Origin: Helicobacteraceae bacterium
Lineage (GTDB): Bacteria > Campylobacterota > Campylobacteria > Campylobacterales > Sulfurimonadaceae
DNA: 12,476 nucleotides
Reading direction: 5' to 3'
Assembly: GCA_027084065.1 (NCBI GenBank)
Contig: JALWLR010000215.1
Coordinates: forward strand, 1-12,476
Positions 1 through 6,856 of the stretch are shown here, piece after piece. The notes beneath the pieces are model-generated. The model worked only from the letters and a program-made list of their open reading frames with translations. It did not search any database and was not told the DNA's origin. The position numbers and the translations under genes were made by a program. The first letter of the stretch is position 1. Each line of letters starts with the position of its first letter.

Positions 1-5
1 GGAGT

Positions 6-22
6 GTCTCCCTAAAGGAGAC
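6..22 (-). terminator. Hairpin just downstream of efp, possible terminator
   Basis: A perfect 6-base inverted repeat (gtctcc at 6-11, ggagac at 17-22) with a 5-base loop lies 5 bases past the efp stop codon. On the minus strand it would fold at the 3' end of the efp transcript. Only five bases remain before the window edge and they are not a T-run, so an intrinsic terminator is possible but unproven. Confidence 0.35.
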
Positions 23-27
23 TGAAA

Positions 28-594
28 TTATTTTACTTTTTCGAGATATTCACCATCTACGGTGTTTACTTTGATTGTATCGCCCTCAAGAATGTGGTAA
101 GGAACTTGCACAACCGCACCGCTTTCTAGTGTAGCTGGCTTCTTACTTCCACTTGAAGTATCTCCTTTGAAGTTTGGTGGAGTATCGACAACTTTCATCT
201 CCATTACTTCAGGAACACTTACCGTTATAGGCTGTCCTTTGTAGTAAACGACATCGACATTGACACCGTCAATAAACCATTTCGATGCATCGTCACACTG
301 CTCGTAAGTAAGTCCCAGTTGTTCATATGTCTCTTGGTCCATAAACTGATACATATCGCCGTCATCATAAAGATACTGCATCGTTTTGTATGTAATTTCC
401 GGTACTTCGAACTTATCGCCTGCATGAACCGTCTTCTCTATAACACGACCGTTGATGAAACTTTTTACCTTCATGCGTACAAACGCAGCACCCTTACCCG
501 GTTTTACATGTTGAAACTCCACTACTTTATATGGAACATCGCCGATAACGAGACGAACACCTTTTTTAATATCACCCATGCCAATTGTTGCCAT
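28..594 (-). CDS. efp: Elongation factor P
   Basis: This is translation elongation factor P, which binds between the P and E sites of ribosomes stalled on consecutive prolines and promotes peptide bond formation. The 188 aa length is typical. The KOW-like N-terminal domain spans about residues 1-65, with two OB-fold domains from about 66-127 and 128-188. The loop HVKPGKGAAF places Lys34 at the tip, the residue that EpmA/EpmB beta-lysylate in Escherichia coli; no modification gene is in this window. The classic EF-P C-terminal signature is intact at 152-171 and the protein ends in the usual GEYLEKVK. The start is an ATG with AGAGGA at 601-606, six bases upstream. It follows the histidine kinase gene by 33 bases in the same direction, so it may be partly read from that operon, although no efp promoter is obvious in the gap. 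Confidence 0.98.
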   Translation of the reverse strand: MATIGMGDIKKGVRLVIGDVPYKVVEFQHVKPGKGAAFVRMKVKSFINGRVIEKTVHAGDKFEVPEITYKTMQYLYDDGDMYQFMDQETYEQLGLTYEQCDDASKWFIDGVNVDVVYYKGQPITVSVPEVMEMKVVDTPPNFKGDTSSGSKKPATLESGAVVQVPYHILEGDTIKVNTVDGEYLEKVK

Positions 595-627
595 AGTACA
601 TCCTCTTAGTCACTGACATATTTCAGT

Positions 628-1689
628 TTAATTTTTCGTAATTTTATCCAAATGTAGCTTAAAAAGTGTCCCCTTTCCTACCTCACTTTCAAGCTCTATC
701 TCAATACCTAAAGAGTCACACAGTTTTTTTACAATATGCAGTCCAATGCCGATTCCTCGCTGATTCTCTTTGTAAAAACGCTCAAAAACACGCTTGGGAT
801 TTTTAATGCCTATGCCACTATCTTTTATATAAAGCGTCTTGCTCTTATAAAAAATCTTTACATAGCCGTTTTGCATGTTATATTTCAATGCATTGGAAAG
901 CAAATTATCTACAATGCGAATAAACGAGTCTTTATCGCACTGCAATACAACTCCAGAGTCTACCTCAACGGTTATACCTATATCTGGATAACTTTTTTTT
1001 ATGGCTTCAACACGCTGAAGAATCATTTCTCGAAGCGGGAAAACTTCCTCTTTATGCAATGTCTCATCCAAATAGGACTTTAGATTGTTTTGCAGCATAA
1101 CGATTGTAGCAAGAGCATTTTCTATACGCTCAAACTGCTTCGCTCTACCATACTTTTTCCCCATCATCGAAATGTTGAGCATCAAAGTCGCTATAGGGGT
1201 ATTGAAGTCATGTAAAATGTCTTTGATAAACTCCTCCGTCAAATGAAGTGCATCACGCAGTGGGCGAAGTGCGTAAAATGAAAACAAAACAGAAAGAGTC
1301 AATACAACCATCTCCAAAATGAGAAACAACATAATACTTTTTCGTTTTATTTGAGCCTTTTTTTCTTCATATGTCTTGGCATCCATTCTGATAACGAGAA
1401 GATTTGATTTCGAAGAAGGGATTGGAAAGTAGCTTTCAACTCCTTGAGATGTTTTGTAGAGTTTGTAAATGCTTTGATCTTTTTTTTGCGTAAAATCTAT
1501 TTCATATCCAGAGCACTCCAATGTATAGCTACATACTCTCATTCTATCTAAAATTCGCTCATCCAAGCTTTTTACTTTCTCGTTAAAATCCATAAAAACA
1601 AGCATACCTACAAGGAGGCTTAACGAAGAGAAAAAAAGAAAAAATGATTTTAAAAAAGATTCGACTTCAACACGTTTAAACTTCGACAA
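628..1689 (-). CDS. Membrane sensor histidine kinase of a two-component system
   Basis: A 353 aa inner-membrane sensor kinase that should autophosphorylate and pass phosphate to the response regulator encoded just upstream. Hydrophobic segments at about 14-34 and 118-140 flank a periplasmic loop of about 80 residues that holds two close cysteines, Cys53 and Cys59. The H-box reads HDFNTP with His160 as the phospho-acceptor. The ATPase domain has an N-box (DNLLSNALKYN, 261-271), a G1 box (DSGIGI, 290-295), an F-box (VFERFYK, 301-307) and a G2 box (RGIGIGLHIV, 311-320), so it appears catalytically complete. The first codon is TTG; no ATG occurs before residue 30, inside the first membrane segment, and an AGG lies about six bases upstream of the TTG. 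It overlaps the regulator gene by 14 bases. The signal sensed is unknown; the neighbouring His/Met-rich protein hints at metal or envelope stress. Confidence 0.93.
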   Translation of the reverse strand: MSKFKRVEVESFLKSFFLFFSSLSLLVGMLVFMDFNEKVKSLDERILDRMRVCSYTLECSGYEIDFTQKKDQSIYKLYKTSQGVESYFPIPSSKSNLLVIRMDAKTYEEKKAQIKRKSIMLFLILEMVVLTLSVLFSFYALRPLRDALHLTEEFIKDILHDFNTPIATLMLNISMMGKKYGRAKQFERIENALATIVMLQNNLKSYLDETLHKEEVFPLREMILQRVEAIKKSYPDIGITVEVDSGVVLQCDKDSFIRIVDNLLSNALKYNMQNGYVKIFYKSKTLYIKDSGIGIKNPKRVFERFYKENQRGIGIGLHIVKKLCDSLGIEIELESEVGKGTLFKLHLDKITKN

Positions 1690-2311
1690 TGTAGCCTACT
1701 CCACGGATATTGCCAATCTCAATTCCGGTCGTTTTTTTTAACTTGTTAATAGCTACACGCAAAGCTGCATCACTGGGATGTTCAAGATGCTCCATTAGCA
1801 CTTCTTTATCTACAACATTACCTCTGTTTCGCAACAGCTCCTCCAATAACGCTTTTTGAACATCACCAAGGGCCAGCAACTTCCCATCTTTTTTCAAAGT
1901 GTGTTTAGAAAAATCATACTCCAACGAACCAAAGTGTAATACATTGGTTTTGTCTTTTGCCAGCTTTGCATTGATTCGTATCAAAAGCTCTTCAGGCATA
2001 AAGGGTTTTTTTATGTAATCCTCAGCTCCCGCTTCAAATCCTTTGGCAATCGAATTCAAATCACTCAAAGCACTGATAAAGACTGTAGGTGTTACATCAT
2101 CGGCATCTCTTAAACTTTTAAGCAGTTGTGTACCTTGCATGTCGGGAAGGTTGACATCAAAAATATACAGATCGAACTTCTTCTCATAAGTTTCGTCAAT
2201 TGCTTCAGAAGCATTTCTAACCAGAGTCACTTCATACCCTTCCTCCTCCAACAGCTCAAGCAGTGTCTCTCCAAGTTCTCTGTCATCTTCTAAAAGCAAA
2301 ATCTTTTTCAT
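1676..2311 (-). CDS. OmpR/PhoB-family response regulator
   Basis: A 211 aa DNA-binding response regulator. The receiver domain (about 1-115) has the acidic pair Asp9/Asp10, phospho-acceptor Asp52 in FDVNLPD, Ser80 at the switch Ser/Thr position and Lys102 before Pro103. The C-terminal winged helix (about 125-211) ends in GNIRGVGYIVEV, the usual end of the OmpR/PhoB effector domain. The start ATG overlaps the stop of the upstream exported-protein gene in an ATGA motif, and the histidine kinase gene overlaps its 3' end by 14 bases, so the three are almost certainly translated from one message. Its partner is the adjacent kinase. The target genes are unknown; the operon itself is the natural candidate. 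At 211 residues it is slightly short for the family (often 220-240) but no element seems missing. Confidence 0.95.
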   Translation of the reverse strand: MKKILLLEDDRELGETLLELLEEEGYEVTLVRNASEAIDETYEKKFDLYIFDVNLPDMQGTQLLKSLRDADDVTPTVFISALSDLNSIAKGFEAGAEDYIKKPFMPEELLIRINAKLAKDKTNVLHFGSLEYDFSKHTLKKDGKLLALGDVQKALLEELLRNRGNVVDKEVLMEHLEHPSDAALRVAINKLKKTTGIEIGNIRGVGYIVEV

Positions 2312-2724
2312 TTATGTTTCCAACCTCCCATCTTGTCCATATCATTATTTTGCTCTCTCTGCTCCCATCTGCCTTCTTGAGAATGATTTATCATCTCTTT
2401 TTCATTTTGCATGTGTTGCATTTGCTCTTGATGAGAAAATTTCGACATCTCTTCATGAGGGTTAATTATATCTTTATGATCCACATTGAGATGTTTCTTC
2501 CTCATTCTTGTTTGTAACTTCTTCAAAACCTCCGCTCTTTGACGTGCGTGCATTGTAGCAAGCTCCTTTTTTAACTCATTCATCAAACGTACACGCTCTT
2601 TTTTATCTTTTACACTATAGATATATTCTAATTTTTTGTCTATATCTGTTGCCAATACAATTAACGGAGATAAAAATAAAACAGTTACAATTACACTCAA
2701 ATACGTTTTATAGTTTTTTTTCAT
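2308..2724 (-). CDS. Small exported His/Met-rich protein, first gene of the two-component operon
   Basis: I do not recognise a named family. The 138 aa product starts MKKN, has a hydrophobic segment at about 8-24 and a likely signal peptidase site after VLA (residue 25), so the mature protein is probably periplasmic. Residues 28-78 are strongly charged and likely helical. From residue 74 to the end the chain holds seven His and seven Met in 65 residues and no Cys; the whole protein lacks cysteine. Such composition is common in copper, silver or zinc binding periplasmic proteins, but no exact metal motif is visible. It is first in the operon, overlapping the regulator gene by 4 bases, a position like that of small stress-inducible periplasmic partners such as CpxP or Spy beside their kinases; the CpxP/Spy LTxxQ motif is not seen. 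The ribosome site is weak (AAAGG about 12 bases upstream). Confidence 0.8.
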   Translation of the reverse strand: MKKNYKTYLSVIVTVLFLSPLIVLATDIDKKLEYIYSVKDKKERVRLMNELKKELATMHARQRAEVLKKLQTRMRKKHLNVDHKDIINPHEEMSKFSHQEQMQHMQNEKEMINHSQEGRWEQREQNNDMDKMGGWKHK

Positions 2725-2775
2725 AATGACAGTATGCCTTTTTTTCGTTAGCAGTTTGTAAGTTCACATGCAAAA

Positions 2776-2791
2776 TGCCATAAAAGTGGCA
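2776..2791. promoter_or_regulatory. Inverted repeat between divergent genes, possible operator
   Basis: TGCCA (2776-2780) and TGGCA (2787-2791) form a perfect 5-base inverted repeat with a 6-base spacer, TAAAAG. It sits in the 127-base divergent region, about 22 bases upstream of the plus-strand -10 box and about 50 bases upstream of the first gene of the two-component operon. A binding site for the adjacent regulator or another factor is possible, but a repeat this short can arise by chance. Confidence 0.2.
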
Positions 2792-2810
2792 AAGCATAAA
2801 GAAAATATTT

Positions 2811-2819
2811 TGTTATAAT
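2811..2819 (+). promoter_or_regulatory. Extended -10 promoter of the HdeD-family gene
   Basis: The sequence TGTTATAAT is a perfect extended -10 element (TGn followed by TATAAT at 2814-2819). It lies about 32 bases before the start codon, with a strong ribosome site AAGGAG at 2839-2844. The AT-rich upstream stretch without a clear -35 box fits the housekeeping sigma factor of Campylobacterota, which relies little on the -35 hexamer. Confidence 0.7.
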
Positions 2820-2851
2820 CCTTTTGATCGAAAACTTTAAGGAGTGTAACT

Positions 2852-3409
2852 ATGTTACAAATGTCAGACGTTAAAAACGCACATTTTGATTTTTTACAAA
2901 AATTTGCAAAAAATTCGAAAATTGCGGGAATTATTTTTATTTTACTAGGTCTTGTCGGGATTGTTTTTCCTACATTCATGTCGCTCACTTCGGCAATCTT
3001 TTTTGGCTGGATTTTGCTCTTTTCCGGATTTATGGCCGGATACTTTACATATAACACCAACAAATCGGATTGGCTAGGATGGCTGAAAGCCTTTATTCTT
3101 GTTGCATTTGGTGCATTGACCATTGTCAATCCACTTCCAGGAGTCGCAGCCCTTGGACTTCTTTTTGCAATGTATTTTATGATGGATGCTTTTGCCAGTT
3201 TCGCACTTGCATTTTCTTCTAAAGGGATGCAAGGATGGTGGATTATTTTGCTAAACGGGATCATTTCAGCTGTTCTTTCCATTTTGTTCATCCTTGACTG
3301 GCCGTTTGGATCACTCTTTTATGTAGGGCTATTCGTAGGAATAAGCCTTTTCTTCGATGGAGTTATGCTTCTTACGATGTCAAGCGCCATCAAGAAAATG
3401 GAAGAGTAA
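2852..3409 (+). CDS. HdeD/DUF308-family inner membrane protein
   Basis: A 185 aa polytopic protein with about six membrane segments (roughly 24-40, 44-66, 76-92, 96-120, 130-148 and 153-175). It has the internal threefold repeat of the DUF308 family: each pair of helices begins with a Gly-rich hydrophobic run ending in a Pro turn (IVFP near 37-40, IVNP near 91-94, LDWP near 148-151). Escherichia coli HdeD, about 190 aa, is an acid-resistance membrane protein of unknown biochemical activity; function here is inferred only from family. The ATG at 2852 is preferred over the ATG three codons later because AAGGAG lies seven bases before it. It is monocistronic with its own promoter and converges on pgi with only three bases between stop codons. 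Confidence 0.85.
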   Translation: MLQMSDVKNAHFDFLQKFAKNSKIAGIIFILLGLVGIVFPTFMSLTSAIFFGWILLFSGFMAGYFTYNTNKSDWLGWLKAFILVAFGALTIVNPLPGVAALGLLFAMYFMMDAFASFALAFSSKGMQGWWIILLNGIISAVLSILFILDWPFGSLFYVGLFVGISLFFDGVMLLTMSSAIKKMEE

Positions 3410-3412
3410 AGA

Positions 3413-4642
3413 CTACTTTTTTGCAAACTTCTTTTGCAAAATCTTTTTCCCCAGCTCGACTCCGGGCTGGTTGTAGGTATCTATCTCCAGCATCGCCCCC
3501 ACAAGAGAGGTCAATAGTTCAAAATAGATAAGCAAGACACCTATATTTTGCTCATTTATTTCACTCAGTGTTATCATATCGACCGCTTTGACACCGCTTT
3601 GTACAATACTCTCTTTTGTTGCCTCACACTGTGCATTGATAAGTTCACTAAACCCTGCACCGTTTACATAATCTGTCTGTTCTATACAAGTCAGAGAAAT
3701 CTCTGGAATTTTCAAATCCACTTTAAAATCATCTACCTTGATAAACGTTACAGTCTTGTCCTTAGGTCCTTCTATAATCAATTGTAAAAAAGAGTGCTGA
3801 TCAATAGAACCAATCAAAGCAATCGGAGTCAAGCCTACACGTTCGTCACTTTTATCTCTTTTCCCAAGACTCTCACCCCATAGCTGCACATACCATTTAT
3901 TAAACTCTTCAAACATACTCGAATAGGAAAAAAGAATATTCATCCTATACTTGTCTCTGTTTTTGTAGTAGTAGTAGGCTTTATCGACGATATGACACTG
4001 ATTTCCTTTAAAAAAGCTTCCTAAAAATTTGTCGGCTTCATCTAAAATCGTAAACATATCATACCCGGCAAAACTCAAAGGAACCACTCCAACGGCACTC
4101 AAAACAGAAAAACGACCTCCTACGTTTTGAGGAATATGAAACTCCAAAATTCCATGTTCTTTCGCAAAACAGCTTAGACTGGATCCCTCGTCAGTGATGG
4201 CAAAAAAGTTGTGCATCTTTTTGAGATCTACATCAAAATAATTTAAAACAGTCTTAAACAATGAAGCTGTTTCTATAGTCGATCCCGATTTAGATATGAC
4301 AAAAAAACATGCCTCATTAAAACGAATTTTTTCCAAAGTATTCCGTGCTACGATAGGGTCGAGATTTTCAAGATACAAGATCTCCTTCGCATCCGGTGTA
4401 TAAAGTTTCAACATCGACTCTATCGCTTTGATACCAAGAGAAGAGCCTCCAATACCAATGACGACAATCTGAGTATAGTGATCTTTTTCTATCTCTTTGA
4501 CTTCCAAAAGTAGTTGTTTGGAAATTTTAGGCAACATGTAGTAACCAACTTGATTACTTACAGCTTCATCTCGAATTTTATCGAAAGCGAGATTTTTTAT
4601 ATCGCTTTCATATACTTTAAACTCCGCTTGAAAATCTATCAC
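3413..4642 (-). CDS. pgi: Glucose-6-phosphate isomerase
   Basis: This enzyme interconverts glucose 6-phosphate and fructose 6-phosphate in the cytoplasm; in an autotrophic or non-glycolytic host it would serve mainly gluconeogenesis and sugar-phosphate supply. The 409 aa length matches the short form typical of Campylobacterota rather than the roughly 550 aa enterobacterial form. Sugar-phosphate binding motifs are GIGGSSLG (63-70) and SKSGSTIET (117-125). The family signature QNVGGRFS is at 172-179. Likely catalytic residues are Arg177, Glu257 in WGESLGK, His283 in DQHS and Lys399 near DTYNQPGVELGK. It starts with GTG in a 4-base GTGA overlap with the upstream methyltransferase stop; AAGG sits eight bases before it. 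It is the last gene of the six-gene minus-strand operon. Confidence 0.97.
   Translation of the reverse strand: MIDFQAEFKVYESDIKNLAFDKIRDEAVSNQVGYYMLPKISKQLLLEVKEIEKDHYTQIVVIGIGGSSLGIKAIESMLKLYTPDAKEILYLENLDPIVARNTLEKIRFNEACFFVISKSGSTIETASLFKTVLNYFDVDLKKMHNFFAITDEGSSLSCFAKEHGILEFHIPQNVGGRFSVLSAVGVVPLSFAGYDMFTILDEADKFLGSFFKGNQCHIVDKAYYYYKNRDKYRMNILFSYSSMFEEFNKWYVQLWGESLGKRDKSDERVGLTPIALIGSIDQHSFLQLIIEGPKDKTVTFIKVDDFKVDLKIPEISLTCIEQTDYVNGAGFSELINAQCEATKESIVQSGVKAVDMITLSEINEQNIGVLLIYFELLTSLVGAMLEIDTYNQPGVELGKKILQKKFAKK
3419..3448 (+). terminator. Candidate terminator of the HdeD-family gene, inside the pgi 3' end
   Basis: TTTTGCAAA (3419-3427) and TTTGCAAAA (3433-3441) can pair as a 9-base stem with a 5-base loop, followed on the plus strand by TCTTTTT. 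It lies 10 bases past the HdeD-family stop codon and within the last codons of pgi on the other strand. The stem is AT-rich, so termination may be weak. Confidence 0.4.
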
Positions 4643-5655
4643 TTTCTCAACCTTATCATTTTAAATCGCTCTCCGAGAAACTCAGGCATAATCAGCATCT
4701 TGACCTTCTCAAGCTCTTGCTTATAGATATTTTCCGTGACATTTTGCCGCAAAATATCCAAAAGGTTAAGTATACCCATATTGACAAGTGCCACCATCTG
4801 AGGACGGAACTCCACCATCTCTACTCCTGCTTCCTCAAAAGCATCTTTAACATGTGCAAAAGTTACATCGTATGTAATGTCACTTTTACCAAAGAGTTCG
4901 GCTCTATCAAGTCCCTCTTCAAAAAAAGGAAACACTTCATGATCTTTATAGATACGCAGAGAAAAATCGGGACGAGCTTGCATTTCACCGTAGTCGAAAC
5001 TCATAAATTCAAATTTTTTGGCACTTTTTGCCATACCGGCAGCAAACTCCTCATATCCCACTGCTATTTCACCTTTTTGTTTATGATAACGCGCTGCTTT
5101 AGCAACAACAGTATCATCCTCTATATCGAAATGAACTGCATGTGTTTCATCCACTCTAGCAATTTTCCCCTCATACAGCAGTTCACATGGAAATGCATCG
5201 AAGATTTCGTTAGCTATAAAGAATGCCTTCTCACATGAAAGCTCGTTTAAATCTTTATAGTGTGTAAGTTTTACGGCATCGCCGAAACTCTCTGCAAAAT
5301 AGTTTCGCTGAAACTCCTGAAGAGTCTCAAATCGCTCGATAATGACAAACTCCAACGTCTTTAGCAGTTGAGGGCGCAAAGTGTAAAGAAACTCGACAAT
5401 ATCGGCCAAAAAATAGCCATGATGCGCTCCTATTTCGCAAATGACGCTGTGCTCATCCAAAAATCCCTCATCTATCAGTGAAATAATATGTTTAGCGATA
5501 GTTCCACCGAAAAACTTACTTGTACTAACAGATGTATAAAAATCTCCCGCCTTACCGATAGCTTTGTACTGAGTATAGTACCCCTTCTCTCCATAGAGCC
5601 ATTCATACATATATTTACTAAAGCGCACTCTTCTCTCCCGGTGTGTAGTACTCAT
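4639..5655 (-). CDS. MidA/NDUFAF7-type SAM-dependent methyltransferase (DUF185)
   Basis: A cytoplasmic class I methyltransferase of the COG1565/DUF185 family. Mitochondrial NDUFAF7 (MidA) methylates an arginine of a complex I subunit during assembly; the bacterial substrate is not established. Motifs, numbered from the start chosen here (338 aa): an N-terminal segment RFSKYMYEWLYGEKGYY (11-27), GDFYTSVSTSKFFG (38-50, usually GDFxTxPExSxxFG), the SAM loop CEIGAHHG (73-80) and ANEIFDAFP (149-156). The SAM loop departs from the common E-x-GPGxGT form. The frame stays open to a TTG at 5685, but I prefer the ATG at 5655 because family homology begins right after it and it keeps the overlap with the upstream channel gene to 38 bases. 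The ribosome site is weak (GGA four bases upstream), suggesting translational coupling. Its stop overlaps the pgi start by 4 bases. Confidence 0.85.
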   Translation of the reverse strand: MSTTHRERRVRFSKYMYEWLYGEKGYYTQYKAIGKAGDFYTSVSTSKFFGGTIAKHIISLIDEGFLDEHSVICEIGAHHGYFLADIVEFLYTLRPQLLKTLEFVIIERFETLQEFQRNYFAESFGDAVKLTHYKDLNELSCEKAFFIANEIFDAFPCELLYEGKIARVDETHAVHFDIEDDTVVAKAARYHKQKGEIAVGYEEFAAGMAKSAKKFEFMSFDYGEMQARPDFSLRIYKDHEVFPFFEEGLDRAELFGKSDITYDVTFAHVKDAFEEAGVEMVEFRPQMVALVNMGILNLLDILRQNVTENIYKQELEKVKMLIMPEFLGERFKMIRLRK

Positions 5656-6856
5656 ATAGTCCAAGCAGCTCAAGCTGTTTGTCAATCTCGAAAATCTGCA
5701 TGTCCAGCTTTGCCATGTCTGCTGAATTTTGAAGCAAATCTACATCCATTTTCGCCTTGTATCCCGCTTTATAGAGTTTTTTCGTATCGTCTAGAAGCTT
5801 CATATAAATAGCATAGTTCTCTTTAGCAAGCATAATTTTTCGCTTAATATTGTTCAAGTTCTGCTCAATCTGTTCATATAAAGAAAGCAGTTCCCTTTTC
5901 TTGTCTTCTATGAGTATATTCGATTTGAGATAGTCGATTTTCGAACTCTCTACATCTCGAAATGTATTCCAATCCAACGGCATATTGATACTAAAACCGT
6001 AACTATAATAGTTTGTCGGCGGAGGAGAGGGAACACCTGTTCCGGCAAAAGTAGGGTTATCTACCTCATCTCTGTTGTAACTTGCCGTGATGTTTAATGC
6101 CGGCAAATACTTCGCAATCGTTACATTTTTTGCATAGAGGTTTTTTTCTCTTTGCGAATCGAAGTATTTCAAAGCGATATTATGTGCAAGGAACTCCTCT
6201 TTTGAAACATTCTTTAAATGGGGGATAAATGCCGTTTTATAGTCAATATCACTGAGTGCTTTAAACTTCGATACAAGCTTCTCTTTGCTTGTTTCTAAAT
6301 CCAATTTTACCTGCTTGACAAGATTGAGCTGAATAATCGCATTGTCTAAAAAACCGCTTTCTAAATTTCCACTTAAATATTCTTGGCGATTTTGCTCTAG
6401 CTTGATAGTAGAGTTTTTTATCTGTTTTTTCTGCTTTTGCAGCTGCAATTCACTTCGCTTTATTTGCATCAAGAGAGATATAGCATCTTTTATAAGCCTT
6501 CTTTTTTGCATCGTAATGGAGTAGTCGGAGTATTTTTTACTGGCACTTGCAAATTTTATACCGTAGTAGATACCTCCACTTCGAAAAATGGATTGATTAA
6601 GCGATATGGAACTGTTTTTTGTAACTTGCGTATTACCGTATGGATCGGATTTTCTGTAACTGTATCGCAGCTGCAGAGGCGAAACCCAAGAGTCTCTTAG
6701 TTTCAAAGATTCCGCCTCGTTTTTTTTATAATCCAACTCAAACTCTTTTTGTTTATAGCTGGAAATATAGTCATCTAGCTTTGTAATAGTGTTAGAGTCC
6801 CCGGCAAAAAGACTACAAGCCAGAAACAGCGCTGCGGAGTGCTTCAAAGCCCTCAT
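5618..6856 (-). CDS. TolC-like outer membrane efflux channel
   Basis: A 412 aa protein of the outer membrane factor (OEP/TolC) family, which trimerises into a channel through the outer membrane and periplasm for exporters of the RND, MFS or ABC type. A short signal peptide (about residues 3-18, cleavage likely after LFA) is followed by two long helical coiled-coil stretches (about 110-205 and 300-400) separated by beta-rich segments (about 60-105 and 250-295), the usual duplicated layout. The C-terminal LYKAGYKAKMDVDLLQNSAD (361-380) matches the typical second OEP repeat. The ATG is supported by AAAGGAG four bases upstream, although this places the start inside argD with a 44-base overlap. 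The 3' end overlaps the methyltransferase gene by 38 bases. A periplasmic adaptor is encoded three genes upstream, but no inner-membrane pump is in the operon. Confidence 0.9.
   Translation of the reverse strand: MRALKHSAALFLACSLFAGDSNTITKLDDYISSYKQKEFELDYKKNEAESLKLRDSWVSPLQLRYSYRKSDPYGNTQVTKNSSISLNQSIFRSGGIYYGIKFASASKKYSDYSITMQKRRLIKDAISLLMQIKRSELQLQKQKKQIKNSTIKLEQNRQEYLSGNLESGFLDNAIIQLNLVKQVKLDLETSKEKLVSKFKALSDIDYKTAFIPHLKNVSKEEFLAHNIALKYFDSQREKNLYAKNVTIAKYLPALNITASYNRDEVDNPTFAGTGVPSPPPTNYYSYGFSINMPLDWNTFRDVESSKIDYLKSNILIEDKKRELLSLYEQIEQNLNNIKRKIMLAKENYAIYMKLLDDTKKLYKAGYKAKMDVDLLQNSADMAKLDMQIFEIDKQLELLGLYEYYTPGEKSAL

Noticed and set aside
2764..3291. Open frame of 175 codons on the minus strand opposite the HdeD-family gene
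   Set aside because: The plus-strand gene has a strong promoter, ribosome site and clear membrane repeat pattern; the antisense frame has no such support.
4717..5238. Open frame of 173 codons on the plus strand opposite the methyltransferase
   Set aside because: Cys/Phe/Ile-rich shadow frame, antisense to a family member with recognisable motifs.
5656..5685. N-terminal extension of the methyltransferase to a TTG start
   Set aside because: The extra ten residues are not part of the family, TTG is a weaker start, and it would deepen the overlap with the channel gene from 38 to 68 bases.
6803..6847. Lipoprotein signal (FLAC) in the TolC-like protein
   Set aside because: Phe at -3 and Leu at -2 fit the lipobox poorly, and a normal signal peptidase I site (LFA) follows four residues later.
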